In this document: positions 16,974-25,739 of the stretch, piece after piece
How positions within the stretch are numbered: position 1 is the stretch's first letter
Layout of the letters: every line of letters starts with the position of its first letter
DNA from: DATARH01 sp963773625
Lineage (GTDB): Bacteria; Pseudomonadota; Alphaproteobacteria; ATCC43930; CGMCC-115725
Assembly (NCBI GenBank): GCA_963773625.1
Contig: CAVZCJ010000019.1
Span: forward strand, 62,001-126,000
Reading direction: 5' to 3'
Length of the DNA stretch: 64,000 nucleotides
The notes under the pieces: generated by a model
Databases searched by the model: none
What the model was told of the DNA's origin: nothing
The model's input: the letters and a program-made list of their open reading frames with translations, nothing else
Position numbers and translations under genes: made by a program

Positions 16974-18122
16974 CTAACTGCGAGGTTGCTCCTCGGGAGA
17001 GTCAAAATCGTAAGCCAACGCCTCGTAGACATTCCTGACGCTTTTCTCGTACATTCCGCCACCTACTGTCATCATACGTCCACCATCGAGTAACAACTCA
17101 TTAGCTGGTATGTCGAATAATCGAGCAGCGTTTTTGTTTACCACTCCACGATTGTTGTAATTAGTGAACATAACCGCTTTCTGATGGCGGGCAATATTCA
17201 AATGATCTGACAAATCTAAAAGGTCATTGTTTGCGGATTCAAAGCCGTAACCAAGAATGTAAACACATTTTGCTTCGGCAATATTGTGTCTTGCTACGAG
17301 AATCTCGTTTGAAATAGAGGCAGTTTTCCCTGGAGCAATTATATTCAGATTTAAAGACGATTCATAAATACTGTCCATAAGTAATGTTGATTGTGTCCAG
17401 TGCTCATCTGATCTTGGACTGCCAACCGGTCCCCGTATGAGCTGCAGATCGAATTGGGGTGGCGATGGAAACGGATCTTGCCGTACCCGTCCATACACAT
17501 GAGTTATGCGGTTTCCGTCAAGGAACGTTTGGATAGTGTTGTTTTCGGAGAACCGCTTAAGCGCGGAAAGGCCGCGAAATAGCTCGTGCTCAAGAGAAAC
17601 GTCGTAGTTGAAGGTTATGAAACTGACTTGGTTCTGTAAGAATGCGGAGATATTAGGACATCCTGTAGTTAGTTTGTGAACCAGAAATCTGCACCAGTCG
17701 TTATCGAAATTGATTTCCATCCCATTCCGGTGATCGCGTCGATATATGGCTTCTGCTTCTAATATTGCCCAGGCGATGCAAAATTTTCCGATAGTTTCTA
17801 AATCTCTATTGTGATCAAGGAAATAATCAATCACCAAAGGGTGAGCGGCAGTCAGGCGATCTACTAGTTCACCAAATTCATCGATGGCGTTGCGCCACTC
17901 GTTTTCGATCTCTGTGGTCGAGACTTTATCGGGCGAATTGCGCTTGATGATGAGCGGTCGATGAACCAACCCCCCTGATCCGGGCTCCAAGGCCGTTTTA
18001 CAGTGGATTAAAGCTGTCTTTCCCTTCGTGATAACTCGTTTGACCAGTTCTTCGCCAGTTGGATAACCGTAATGGCAGCTTGCGCCAGCACCGAGAATGA
18101 AGACGGTTTTGACTTTGAACAT
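16974..18122 (-). CDS. SIR2-like domain protein, candidate defence NADase
   Basis: 382 residues. It opens with a Rossmann-type loop, VFILGAGASCHYGYPTGEEL, followed much later by FITFNYDVSLEHEL, with the Asn expected in the nicotinamide pocket, and ITHVYGRV, probably the catalytic His of the H-x-x-G motif. YILGYGFESANNDLLDL closes the fold. These are the hallmarks of SIR2-like proteins that deplete NAD+ in anti-phage systems, or act in related stress responses. No second effector or sensor domain and no partner gene is visible. The gene is clearly richer in A/T than its neighbours, a sign of horizontal transfer. ATG 18122 begins at the conserved strand. Confidence 0.75.
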   Translation of the reverse strand: MFKVKTVFILGAGASCHYGYPTGEELVKRVITKGKTALIHCKTALEPGSGGLVHRPLIIKRNSPDKVSTTEIENEWRNAIDEFGELVDRLTAAHPLVIDYFLDHNRDLETIGKFCIAWAILEAEAIYRRDHRNGMEINFDNDWCRFLVHKLTTGCPNISAFLQNQVSFITFNYDVSLEHELFRGLSALKRFSENNTIQTFLDGNRITHVYGRVRQDPFPSPPQFDLQLIRGPVGSPRSDEHWTQSTLLMDSIYESSLNLNIIAPGKTASISNEILVARHNIAEAKCVYILGYGFESANNDLLDLSDHLNIARHQKAVMFTNYNNRGVVNKNAARLFDIPANELLLDGGRMMTVGGGMYEKSVRNVYEALAYDFDSPEEQPRS

Positions 18123-18188
18123 AAGCCACCCATTTGATGAGTATTGAGCCCCGAACCGACCGGACCCACCACTGTGCAAGGTCGATAA

Positions 18189-18744
18189 TCAATCCTTCAT
18201 CAGCCGCGCCGCCCAATCCGCCACCGGGTCGCGGCTGCCCATGTCGGGCTGAACCAGCCCGTCGATCATAAACGTCGGCGAGACGTGGATGCCGTTCTGG
18301 CGGGCGTAGCGGCAATGCCACTTCACCTCGCGGTCGAGATCGGGGATCGTGAAGGCCTCGGCCAGTTTCAAATTACTGTAGCGCTCGATCCGCCGGATGA
18401 TGTCGTTGGGCGTCGCATCCATGTTCGCGCCGCCGGCATGGTGGTCGAACTCGAATTCCTCGCGATGCGCGGCCACCGCCGACATCACCGATTTGGCCGC
18501 TTCCTTGCCGCCTTCGAGGGTCGAGGCGGCGATAATGCAGCGTGTGATCACGCCCGAATACATGTGCCACGGCTGCGATTGCAGGCGCAGCTTGACGGTG
18601 ATGCGGTCCTCGCCAGCTTGGTCGAGCAGCTCGTTGAGTTTGCCGAACGCCCTGCACGGAATGCGGGCAGGTCGGTTCCAGGAACACTTCCAAGATTCGA
18701 GGCCCGTGGCCCCAGACCAGCGGATCGGCGCGCCAATTACTCAT
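18189..18744 (-). CDS. DsbA-like thioredoxin-fold protein with CPHS site (frameshifted)
   Basis: About 184 residues. It starts MSNWRADPLVWGHGPRILEV, then FLEPTCPHS in place of a CxxC active site. The frame shifts near 18657; removing one base gives the conserved RAFGKLNELLDQAG and leads into MYSGVITRCIIAAS and the C-terminal HVSPTFMIDGLVQPDMGS, which contains the cis-Pro loop (SPTF). It has no signal peptide, so it is probably cytoplasmic and closer to DSBA-like isomerase or FrnE-type proteins than to periplasmic DsbA. The single active-site Cys argues against disulfide formation. It lies 66 bases upstream of the SIR2-like gene in the same direction. Confidence 0.72.
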
Positions 18745-18816
18745 GCGATCTTCCTCCCGGGCCTGATTTCAGACGGCCTCTCTTACTCTCGGCATCACTT
18801 TGCCCGTTTTCTTTCT

Positions 18817-18894
18817 TCTGTCATTCCGGGGCTGCCCCTCGCCCGCCTTCGGGCTATGCCCTCCGGCACCCTCTCCCGCAAGGGGAATGACGGC
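18817..18894. repeat. Dispersed intergenic repeat (TCTGTCATTCCGGGG element)
   Basis: The intergenic region between the NnrS gene and the DsbA-like gene contains TCTGTCATTCCGGGG (18817-18831), followed by GC-rich partial repeats (CCTCGCCCGCCTTCGGGC and CCCTCTCCCGCAAGGGGAATGACGG). The same 14-15-base core recurs at 40237, 41112 and 48324, always between genes. It ends in an inverted echo (AATGACGG versus CTGTCATT), so it may fold as RNA. No gene is seen in 18745-18912. Confidence 0.6.
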
Positions 18895-18912
18895 GCGTAG
18901 GCTGCAAACGGT

Positions 18913-20103
18913 CTAATCACCGCGTTTCGGCAAGAGCAGCATCATCCCGTACCAGAGCGTGAAGAGCCCGAAAGCCGCAACCCACAGACATGAGGAGACG
19001 ATAAGAAGCGGCGTGGTCCAATCGGCGCCGAAGGCTGCCGCAACGCGCGCGATCGCTGCCAGCGTGACAAGGACATAGATCAGATTGGTGACCCCATCGG
19101 CCGATAGAGCACGTCCGGTGTGACCGCGTGTGGCCCGGGTCATTACCGCGAGGATCATCGTACCGACCGCCCCGGCCGTCAGAGCGTGAATAGCGGCGCT
19201 TTCCGGGAGATCCAAACCAAGCGCGGTCAGCCCCAGTAGCGCGGAGCCCACCACCAGCCACGCGTAGCCCACATGAAGGACGAGGAGCAGCGGCTCTGCG
19301 GTCGTCGCTCCACCGCGCCAGCGCAAGAGGCGCCACAGGTTGAGCGCTGCCCCAAATAGGAGGAGCGCACCGACTGCACGGAAGCCCGGAAAGAAAGCCC
19401 AGCCGAACAGCGCCGTGTGCAGAGTGCCGAGCGCGGCCCGGTCGATCCAGCCGTGGACAGCAGGAAGATCAGAATCCCCGCGCTTCGCCAGCCAGTTCCG
19501 GGTGAAGCTTGGCACGATGCGGCCGGCCACCACCGAGATCAGAACGATCACCGCAGAAAGACCGAGACGCCAGCCGAGCCCTGACGGTACGGCGACGCCA
19601 TCGGCCTCGAGGTGCATCAGCAGATTGGCGATGCCGAGAACGGTCACCGGCGCAACGAGCGGCAGATTGCGCCAATTCCGCCCGGCGATGATCTCGCGGC
19701 CAACAACTGCGACGAGGAGGGCCGGAAATGAGAGGTCCGCGGCGATTGCGAGCCAGGCGGGGGTGAGGGATGAGATCAGGCACGCGATCCGCCCCAGCAG
19801 CCACAATCCAGCCAGTATCGCCAATAGCCCGCCGCTGACCGGAGGCCGCCCAGTCCAGTTCGGGATCGCGGTCAGCAGGAAGCCGGCAATGGTCGCCATG
19901 ACAAAGCCGAACAGCATTTCATGGATGTGCCAGGCGAGCGGATCAAACCGGCTGGGCAACTCGATCCCGACCGTCAGCATGACGATCCAGAGCGCAATCG
20001 CCGCGGCCGACCAGAGCCCAGCCGCAAGAAAGAAGGGCCTGAACCCCAAGGTCAAGAAAGTCGGCGTACGCGATTTCGCTAGGTCTTTGGCGGCGATGCT
20101 CAT
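18913..20103 (-). CDS. nnrS: NnrS family membrane protein
   Basis: 396 residues with about twelve hydrophobic segments. The first periplasmic/transmembrane motif HIHEMLFGF and the later HALTAGAVGTMILAVMTRATRGHTGRAL are signatures of NnrS, a heme- and copper-containing membrane protein linked to protection from nitric oxide and to denitrification in Alphaproteobacteria. The gene starts inside an ATGA overlap with the nitric oxide reductase stop (20100-20103), so the pair is an operon. The precise biochemical role of NnrS is not established; it is thought to relieve NO-derived iron-nitrosyl stress. Confidence 0.9.
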   Translation of the reverse strand: MSIAAKDLAKSRTPTFLTLGFRPFFLAAGLWSAAAIALWIVMLTVGIELPSRFDPLAWHIHEMLFGFVMATIAGFLLTAIPNWTGRPPVSGGLLAILAGLWLLGRIACLISSLTPAWLAIAADLSFPALLVAVVGREIIAGRNWRNLPLVAPVTVLGIANLLMHLEADGVAVPSGLGWRLGLSAVIVLISVVAGRIVPSFTRNWLAKRGDSDLPAVHGWIDRAALGTLHTALFGWAFFPGFRAVGALLLFGAALNLWRLLRWRGGATTAEPLLLVLHVGYAWLVVGSALLGLTALGLDLPESAAIHALTAGAVGTMILAVMTRATRGHTGRALSADGVTNLIYVLVTLAAIARVAAAFGADWTTPLLIVSSCLWVAAFGLFTLWYGMMLLLPKRGD

Positions 20104-22436
20104 CTCGCGACGCTAGCCGCCTCCGGCAATGCGCGGGAGGCCGGAAGCAGACGTGCAACGAAGCGCGGGAAGAGCGGGCGCAGCTTGAGGATAAAATCCC
20201 AGGCCATCAGCAGCGCGCCGAGCGCGAACACAACGTCTCCCGGCAGCCGCATCCACTGCCAGAACAACGTCGCATCGTAGAATTCGCTGCTCCGCGCATA
20301 GGCAAGCCCGTGCTCATAGACCGCGTCAAGCTGCGGCCAGCCGATCGGGAAGAAGTTGAAGACGATCCAAAGGACCAGGCCGCCATTGTAGAGCCAAAAG
20401 GCCCATTGCCCGAGCGCTTCGCCGAACGGATGCCGGTCGGCGGCGATGTAGCGCAGACAGAAATAGATGAGCCCAATGCCCAGAAGACCGAAGGCGCCGA
20501 ACAACGCCGTATGAGCGTGGTTGAGGGTGAGAAACGTCCCGTGCTCGTAGTAATTGACCAGTGGCGCATTCAGCGTGCCGCCACCAAAGACACCAGCCCC
20601 GACGAAGTTCCAGAACGCGGCGCCAACGATGTAAAGGTAGGCGAGGCCGTATTTGAACTGCGGATCGGCCTTGATCCGCCGGTGATGCTGGATCGCCTCG
20701 ATGACCAGCAGCACCAACGGCAAAACTTCGATGAAGGAGAACATCGTACCAAGCGGCACCCATAGGCCGGGCTCGCCCGCCCAATAGAGATGATGGCCGG
20801 TGCCAAGCACGCCGCCGAGGAAGATCAGGATGAGCTCGAAATAGACTGACCGCTCGGCGAGCTGGCGCGAGACGAGGCCGACCGCCATCAGCAGATAGGC
20901 GCTGATCGCCGCGGCGAAGAATTCGAAGGACTGCTCGACCCAGAGGTGGACGACCCACCAGCGCCAGAAGTCCGAGATCGTGAACGACTTCTCGATCCCG
21001 GTGAGCGGGATCATGCCGAAGACGTAAAGCAGCGCGATGTTAACGGTGGACGCCCAAATCAGATGTTCGAGGCGGATGCGTCCCGACCAGAATTGCCGGG
21101 TCGCCTGAACGAGGGTGGCTCGGGTCGGCCACAGCGCGCGAAAGACGAGGACGCTCCAGATCGCCAGCCCGGCGAAGAACCCGATCTGCCAGGCTCGGCC
21201 GAGCTGGATGTAGGAGAGGCCCTGATTGCCCAGCCAGAACCAGTCTTCGCGGATATACCCCATGATACCGAGATAGTTGCCGGCTAGCGCGCCGACGACG
21301 ATGAGTAGCGTGACCCAGAACAGCACATCGACGAGGAAGGCTTGCCCCCTCGGCTCGCCGCCGCTGATCGCCGGGGCGAGAAAGAGCGCCGCGCCGATCC
21401 AGGAGAGCCCGATCCACACGATCGGTGCCTGAATGTGGACGTCACGGAGGAAGTTGAAGGGAAGGAAACGATCGACCTCAATGCCATAGAAGCTCGACCG
21501 GTCGGTGTAGTAGTGGGCCATGATCGAGCCGACGAGGATCTGCAACAGCAGGATCGCCGCGACGACGAGAAAATACTTGCCGATCCGCCGCTGGCTCGCA
21601 GTCAGGGGCCGGAACTGCGCCAGCACCGGGTCCATCGGCGCCTTGTCAGGATCATTCAGGAACCGCTCATAAATGAACAGCACGGCCCCGAACGCGAAGA
21701 AGGTGAAGGAGAAGCTGATCCAGGTCCAAAGAAAGGTGCTGGTGGACGGCGTGTTGCCGACCAGCGGCTCGAACGGCCAATTCTGCGTCCACGATGTGTC
21801 AGTGCCGGGGCGGCGCGCGACCGTCGTCAGCGACGAATAGATCAGAAAGTCGGCTGTCTGCTCCGCGCTCCGCTGATCGAGGCTGTAAGCCTGCGTCCAG
21901 CCCTTGGCGAAATCGTGATGGAGCAGAGACCGCGCGATCTCGCCGCGAAGCGTGGTAATGGCTGCGGCCAGGGGGTCGGGGATGACCGCGACTTCCTTGG
22001 TCAGATTGACGCCCTGAAGGTCGGCCTGCATCGCTGTCTTGACCGCAGCACGCTGCTCCGTCGTCAGCTCCGACAACGCTTTGCCACCAGTCGCTTTGGC
22101 GATATTCTCTTCGGTGAGGGTGGCGAGGCGCACAAGATTTGCGGCTGTGTAATCCTCTCCGAAATACGACCCCATGCCGTAGAGGCTGCCGTAGTCCATC
22201 AGGTCGGCTTTCTGGAAGCCGGCTTTGCCGAGCTCGATGTCTGCTGCCGTCAGCAATGCGGTGCCGCTGGACGTGACGAAGCGATCGGGGAAGGGCGGCG
22301 CCGCCTCGTAGGTCAGCTTGGTCGTCCAACCAAGGGTCGCAAAACACGCGATGGCAACGACCAGCAAGATCCATTTGAGCACGTTGCTGACAGCGTCTTC
22401 CGCGGGCCTATCAATCCGGTCTGCTTCCAGCGTCAT
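20100..22436 (-). CDS. norB: Quinol-dependent nitric oxide reductase (qNor)
   Basis: 778 residues. The N-terminal transmembrane helix and periplasmic domain (about 1-230, with DYGSLYGMGSYFGEDYTA) mark the single-subunit quinol enzyme, which needs no NorC. The catalytic heme-copper-oxidase-like core then follows with HLWVEQSFEFFAAAI, GTGHHLYWAG and NHAHTALFGAFG, holding the heme and FeB histidines. It reduces two NO to N2O using quinol, mainly for detoxification when, as here, no nitrite reductase is adjacent. The 186-base upstream region shows no convincing FNR/NNR-type site, only a GC-rich palindrome near 22584. nnrS is coupled downstream. Confidence 0.95.
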   Translation of the reverse strand: MTLEADRIDRPAEDAVSNVLKWILLVVAIACFATLGWTTKLTYEAAPPFPDRFVTSSGTALLTAADIELGKAGFQKADLMDYGSLYGMGSYFGEDYTAANLVRLATLTEENIAKATGGKALSELTTEQRAAVKTAMQADLQGVNLTKEVAVIPDPLAAAITTLRGEIARSLLHHDFAKGWTQAYSLDQRSAEQTADFLIYSSLTTVARRPGTDTSWTQNWPFEPLVGNTPSTSTFLWTWISFSFTFFAFGAVLFIYERFLNDPDKAPMDPVLAQFRPLTASQRRIGKYFLVVAAILLLQILVGSIMAHYYTDRSSFYGIEVDRFLPFNFLRDVHIQAPIVWIGLSWIGAALFLAPAISGGEPRGQAFLVDVLFWVTLLIVVGALAGNYLGIMGYIREDWFWLGNQGLSYIQLGRAWQIGFFAGLAIWSVLVFRALWPTRATLVQATRQFWSGRIRLEHLIWASTVNIALLYVFGMIPLTGIEKSFTISDFWRWWVVHLWVEQSFEFFAAAISAYLLMAVGLVSRQLAERSVYFELILIFLGGVLGTGHHLYWAGEPGLWVPLGTMFSFIEVLPLVLLVIEAIQHHRRIKADPQFKYGLAYLYIVGAAFWNFVGAGVFGGGTLNAPLVNYYEHGTFLTLNHAHTALFGAFGLLGIGLIYFCLRYIAADRHPFGEALGQWAFWLYNGGLVLWIVFNFFPIGWPQLDAVYEHGLAYARSSEFYDATLFWQWMRLPGDVVFALGALLMAWDFILKLRPLFPRFVARLLPASRALPEAASVAR

Positions 22437-22571
22437 GCTCGCTCCCTGACCACAGCCGATTGAGTTTCCGGCCTCTAATTCGTTTAATGAGCTTGCCGCA
22501 CGCCGCCCCTATCGTCGACCCTCTTGCGCATCAATCCGTCAGGGCAACGATAGTCCCTGGCTCCCCAAGAC

Positions 22572-22596
22572 CCCTCTCCCGTAGTACGGGAGAGGG
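22572..22596. repeat. 25-base perfect palindrome, terminator- or REP-like
   Basis: CCCTCTCCCGTA and its reverse complement TACGGGAGAGGG flank a single G at 22584, giving 12-base arms. There is no following T-run on either strand. Similar CCCTCTCCCG half-sites occur at about 18867, so it is probably one copy of a dispersed element that may also end transcription of the LLM-VOC operon or shield the norB promoter. Confidence 0.6.
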
Positions 22597-22622
22597 TGGA
22601 CGAAGCGGGGCCGGGTGAGGGG

Positions 22623-23645
22623 CTACATTCCCTCCTGCACCGCCGGCATCACCTCACGCGCTAAAATCTCAAGTTGCTCCAGCGCGAGGCTGTTAGGCAT
22701 GCCCGGCCAGTGCACCGAGGCGACGATGTGGTTGACCCCGAGCCGGCGGTTGAGGCGTACCATCTGCTCGGCGACCTCGGCGGGCGACCCCATCAGGAAG
22801 CGGTCTTCCAGCAGTTCGGCGAATTCGTGGTCGAAATCGTCGCCCTCGGGCATCACCTTGTCCTGACCCCAGGCGCGATAGGCGCGGTATTTCTCTTCGA
22901 GATAGGGCTGCGCCAGGCGGATCGCCTCGGCGCGCGAGCTGGCGACAAAGACCTCGCGGCGCATCGGCACCTCGGCCGGGAACGGTTTCCCCAATTCGTC
23001 GAGTGCGCGCTTGTAGAGCTCCATCTGGCGCTCGATGGTCGCCAGCGTGTTGTGCGGGTTGATGTACCAGCAATCGCCGATCCGCGCCGCCCGGCGCACC
23101 GCGACGTCGGCGTTGGCGCCGATCCACACGGGCGGCCCCGGAAGCTGCACCGGCTTGATCGGGCAGGCGGCATGGTCAAGCTCCCAATCTGAGCCTTTCA
23201 TGTCGACAAAATCCTCGGTCCACAGCCGTTTGACCGCGAGCATGACCTCCTCGAACCGCGCGCCGAGATTGCCGCGCGGCACGCCAAACGCCTTGAACTC
23301 GACGTCGCGATAGCCGATTCCGGCGCCGAAGACGAGCCTTCCGCCGGACAACAGATCGAGCGTCGCCAGCTGCTCGGCGAGGTCCAAGGGCTTGTGCAGC
23401 GGCACGAGCACCAGGCCGCAGATGATGCGCAGCCTGGGCGCGATCGCCGCGCAATACGACAGGAACGGGATCTGCTGCACCGATTGGAACGGCGCGGCGC
23501 TGAAATGCGAGCCCTTGACCACCCCGTCAAAGCCGAGCCGGTCGGCCGCGCGCACCAGTTCGAGATCGTCGGCGAGGTGCCCCGCCGGGTCGCCTGGCGG
23601 GTGCTGGCCGCGGACGATGAGGCTGAGCTTGAACCCGCCGCTCAT
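22623..23645 (-). CDS. LLM class flavin-dependent oxidoreductase
   Basis: 340 residues of the luciferase-like fold: the N-terminal strand FKLSLIVRGQHPPGD, FDGVVKGSHFSAAP, LATLDLLSGGRLVFGAGIGY and the cofactor-side loop PVQLPGPPVWIGANADVAVRRAARIGD. Sequence style is of the F420- or FMN-dependent monooxygenase group that includes alkanal and limonene monooxygenases. The start (ATG 23645) overlaps the upstream VOC gene's stop by ATGA, so the two are coupled and probably act on the same compound. The gene is intact. Confidence 0.85.
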   Translation of the reverse strand: MSGGFKLSLIVRGQHPPGDPAGHLADDLELVRAADRLGFDGVVKGSHFSAAPFQSVQQIPFLSYCAAIAPRLRIICGLVLVPLHKPLDLAEQLATLDLLSGGRLVFGAGIGYRDVEFKAFGVPRGNLGARFEEVMLAVKRLWTEDFVDMKGSDWELDHAACPIKPVQLPGPPVWIGANADVAVRRAARIGDCWYINPHNTLATIERQMELYKRALDELGKPFPAEVPMRREVFVASSRAEAIRLAQPYLEEKYRAYRAWGQDKVMPEGDDFDHEFAELLEDRFLMGSPAEVAEQMVRLNRRLGVNHIVASVHWPGMPNSLALEQLEILAREVMPAVQEGM

Positions 23646-24091
23646 TCGGCCATGCCCTTGTCGGCCAATTCCTTCTTGGCCTTGTCGTTCTTTGCGAGAT
23701 CGAGACCCATGCCACGCATTACGCCGGGCGTTTTGGAGAACTGGATGTTGGAATATTCGATGATCTCAAGCCGATTGCCCCACGGGTCGAGGAAATCGAG
23801 GAACGGGCCTTCGACAAAGCGTGCGCCGGCCGCCTTGGCCAGCTCGATGATCTGGCTGCGGTCGTCGACGACAAAGCCGATATGGCGCTTCTCCTCGCCC
23901 GCCGCCTTGTAATCGTGCACCCGCGTGATGTTGACGAACTGGTCGCCCATGTCGATGAAGGCGTTGCGCTCGCCCTTGCCGCGCAGGGTGAAATCGAAGA
24001 TCCGCGCGTACCATTCGAGCGCCTCGTCGATATCGCCGACCTCGATCGCGACGTGATTGATGCCGACGAGCCTGGGTTTCTTGTCGGTCAT
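23642..24091 (-). CDS. VOC family protein (glyoxalase-like)
   Basis: 149 residues: one vicinal-oxygen-chelate domain. LVGINHVAIEVGDIDEALEW supplies the first His, EKRHIGFVVDD the second, and DPWGNRLEIIEY the Glu, so a metal site looks complete. Such proteins include glyoxalase I, methylmalonyl-CoA epimerase and ring-cleavage enzymes; the exact reaction is unknown. A C-terminal tail of about 35 residues with many Lys (KNDKAKKELADKG) follows the fold. ATG 24091 is chosen because the frame upstream overlaps the divergent NHL gene and has no family similarity. Confidence 0.82.
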   Translation of the reverse strand: MTDKKPRLVGINHVAIEVGDIDEALEWYARIFDFTLRGKGERNAFIDMGDQFVNITRVHDYKAAGEEKRHIGFVVDDRSQIIELAKAAGARFVEGPFLDFLDPWGNRLEIIEYSNIQFSKTPGVMRGMGLDLAKNDKAKKELADKGMAE

Positions 24092-24160
24092 GGCTGCCTC
24101 CCGAGAGTGATTGCCCGTACTCTGCGGTAAGATCGGGCAAGGCTCCAGAGGGATCGGAAC

Positions 24161-25186
24161 ATGGCGATCATCACCACCGCGGTCGGGACGGGCCAGAAGG
24201 GGTTTGCCGGGGATGGCGGCCCGGCCGAGAAGGCGTTGCTCAACGGGCCGTTCGACGTCTGCTTCGATCGCGCCGGAAACCTTTTTTTCTCGGATACGTT
24301 CAACAATCGGATCCGCCGCGTCGATGGGCGCGGGATCCTCACCACCGTCGCCGGTATTGGGGAGAAAACCTATTCCGGCGACGGTGGACCATCCACCCAA
24401 GCGGCGCTCAGTGAGCCCTACGGTGTCGTCGTCGACCGCGCCGGCAATCTTTACATCGCCGACCGGCTCAATCGCCGGGTGCGGCGCATCGATGCCGCGA
24501 GCGGTATCATCACCACGCTCGCCGGCACCGGCGAGGCGGCCTATAGCGGCGACGGCGGCCCGGCGGATCGAGCTAGCCTCGCCGAGCCGAACGGGCTCGC
24601 CTTCAATCTCGACGAAACCCTGCTCTACATCACCGACGTCGCCGACAACCGGGTGCGGGTCGTCGACCTCAAGTCAGGGACGATCGGCACCTTTGCCGGC
24701 ACCGGCGCGGCCGAGCATTCCGGCGATGGCGGGCCGGCGATCGCGGCCGGCACCTTTGGCGCCCGCGCGGTCAAGGTCGGGCCTGACGGCACGGTCTACA
24801 TCCTCGAGCGTCAGGGCAGCAGCCTGCGCGCGGTCGATCCCAAGACCGGAATCATCGCGACCGTCGCCGGCACTACCGCGCGCGGCTATTCCGGCGATGG
24901 CGGGCCGGCGCTCCAGGCGGTGTTCGACGCGCCGAAGGAGATGGCGATCGATCGCGACGGCAGCCTCTTGATCGTCGATACCGAGAACCACGCGATCCGC
25001 CGCATCGACACCCGCACCGGCATCGTCACCAACCTCGCCGGCGGGCGGCAGGGCGGGGGAGGCGACGGCGGCCCCGCCGAACTCGCCGGGCTCGACCGGC
25101 CGCACGGCGCGGTCGTCGGCCCCGACGGCGCGATCTATATCGGCGACACCAACAACCACCGGATCCGGAAAGTGGTGCGCGCGTGA
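24161..25186 (+). CDS. NHL-repeat six-bladed beta-propeller protein
   Basis: 341 residues with about six repeats. Each contains a GIITTLAGTG-like strand, the very regular SGDGGPA turn (FAGDGGPA, YSGDGGPS, YSGDGGPA, HSGDGGPA, YSGDGGPA, GGGDGGPA) and a DRAGNLYIAD-like strand ending in NRVRRID. This is the NHL-repeat propeller found in serine/threonine kinase and TRIM-like contexts and as stand-alone proteins. There is no signal peptide, so it is predicted cytoplasmic. GGATCGGAAC precedes ATG 24161. It is divergent from the VOC-LLM pair. A binding role is likely; no catalytic residues are recognised. Confidence 0.78.
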   Translation: MAIITTAVGTGQKGFAGDGGPAEKALLNGPFDVCFDRAGNLFFSDTFNNRIRRVDGRGILTTVAGIGEKTYSGDGGPSTQAALSEPYGVVVDRAGNLYIADRLNRRVRRIDAASGIITTLAGTGEAAYSGDGGPADRASLAEPNGLAFNLDETLLYITDVADNRVRVVDLKSGTIGTFAGTGAAEHSGDGGPAIAAGTFGARAVKVGPDGTVYILERQGSSLRAVDPKTGIIATVAGTTARGYSGDGGPALQAVFDAPKEMAIDRDGSLLIVDTENHAIRRIDTRTGIVTNLAGGRQGGGGDGGPAELAGLDRPHGAVVGPDGAIYIGDTNNHRIRKVVRA

Positions 25187-25223
25187 TCGTGCCATCGCCT
25201 CGTGATAAGATAGCGTATGAAAC

Positions 25224-25598
25224 ATGCGCAGATTAAACGCCTTTCACTATCGCGTGATGATCTGGCCGCCGGAGCGGCAGGAGGATGCGGCGCGCGTTCT
25301 AACGGAAATGGAAGAGCAGGATAGGACCGACCTGCGCCTGACCGAAGAGCAAGTGGCGGAAGTGGAGCGCCGGCTCGCCGATCCGAGCCTAAAATTTTTG
25401 ACCCTCGAAGAGGTTCGAGCCCGGTTCACGCATCGTCGTGCAGGAAGGTCGTCGTCGGAAGCGAGCGCGTATCGCGACCTCGACGAAGGTTATCTTGATC
25501 ACGACATCGACATTCTCTGCTGCCGCGCGTATCTAGGTAAAAAATATTCCAAAGCGAATCACTCTGATCGACGGCCAGTAGCATCGCTCGGCTCATGA
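25224..25598 (+). CDS. Antitoxin-like small protein, probably degenerate toxin-antitoxin remnant
   Basis: The middle of this 124-residue frame (WPPERQEDAARVLTEMEEQ, then RLTEEQVAEVERRLADPS and FLTLEEVRARF) matches the small antitoxins found before RelE/ParE-type toxins in Alphaproteobacteria, normally about 75-85 residues long. After residue 72 the sequence no longer resembles the family and reads like out-of-frame or unrelated sequence, ending near 25598. No toxin reading frame follows. The antitoxin has probably lost its partner, or the toxin start is hidden by a frameshift. Confidence concerns the antitoxin part only. Confidence 0.5.
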   Translation: MRRLNAFHYRVMIWPPERQEDAARVLTEMEEQDRTDLRLTEEQVAEVERRLADPSLKFLTLEEVRARFTHRRAGRSSSEASAYRDLDEGYLDHDIDILCCRAYLGKKYSKANHSDRRPVASLGS

Positions 25599-25739
25599 TC
25601 GTAAGGAGCGTCGGTGTGAGCACCGCAAAGGCCTATGAACTCAAGAAAATTGACGAAAACTATTTCTCGTCTACCGATGTGTCGGATCTGTAATCGTTGA
25701 GCTTCCGGGATTCACCTTCTTACCGCCGATCTAGCATCG

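Noticed and set aside
22500..22545. TTGATGCGCAAG as an FNR/NNR-type site upstream of norB
   Set aside because: Only one half-site matches and the spacing is wrong for TTGAT-N4-ATCAA.
25616..25693. 25-codon GTG frame with AAGGAG upstream
   Set aside because: Too short, no recognisable relatives and no clear context; could be a remnant of a lost gene.
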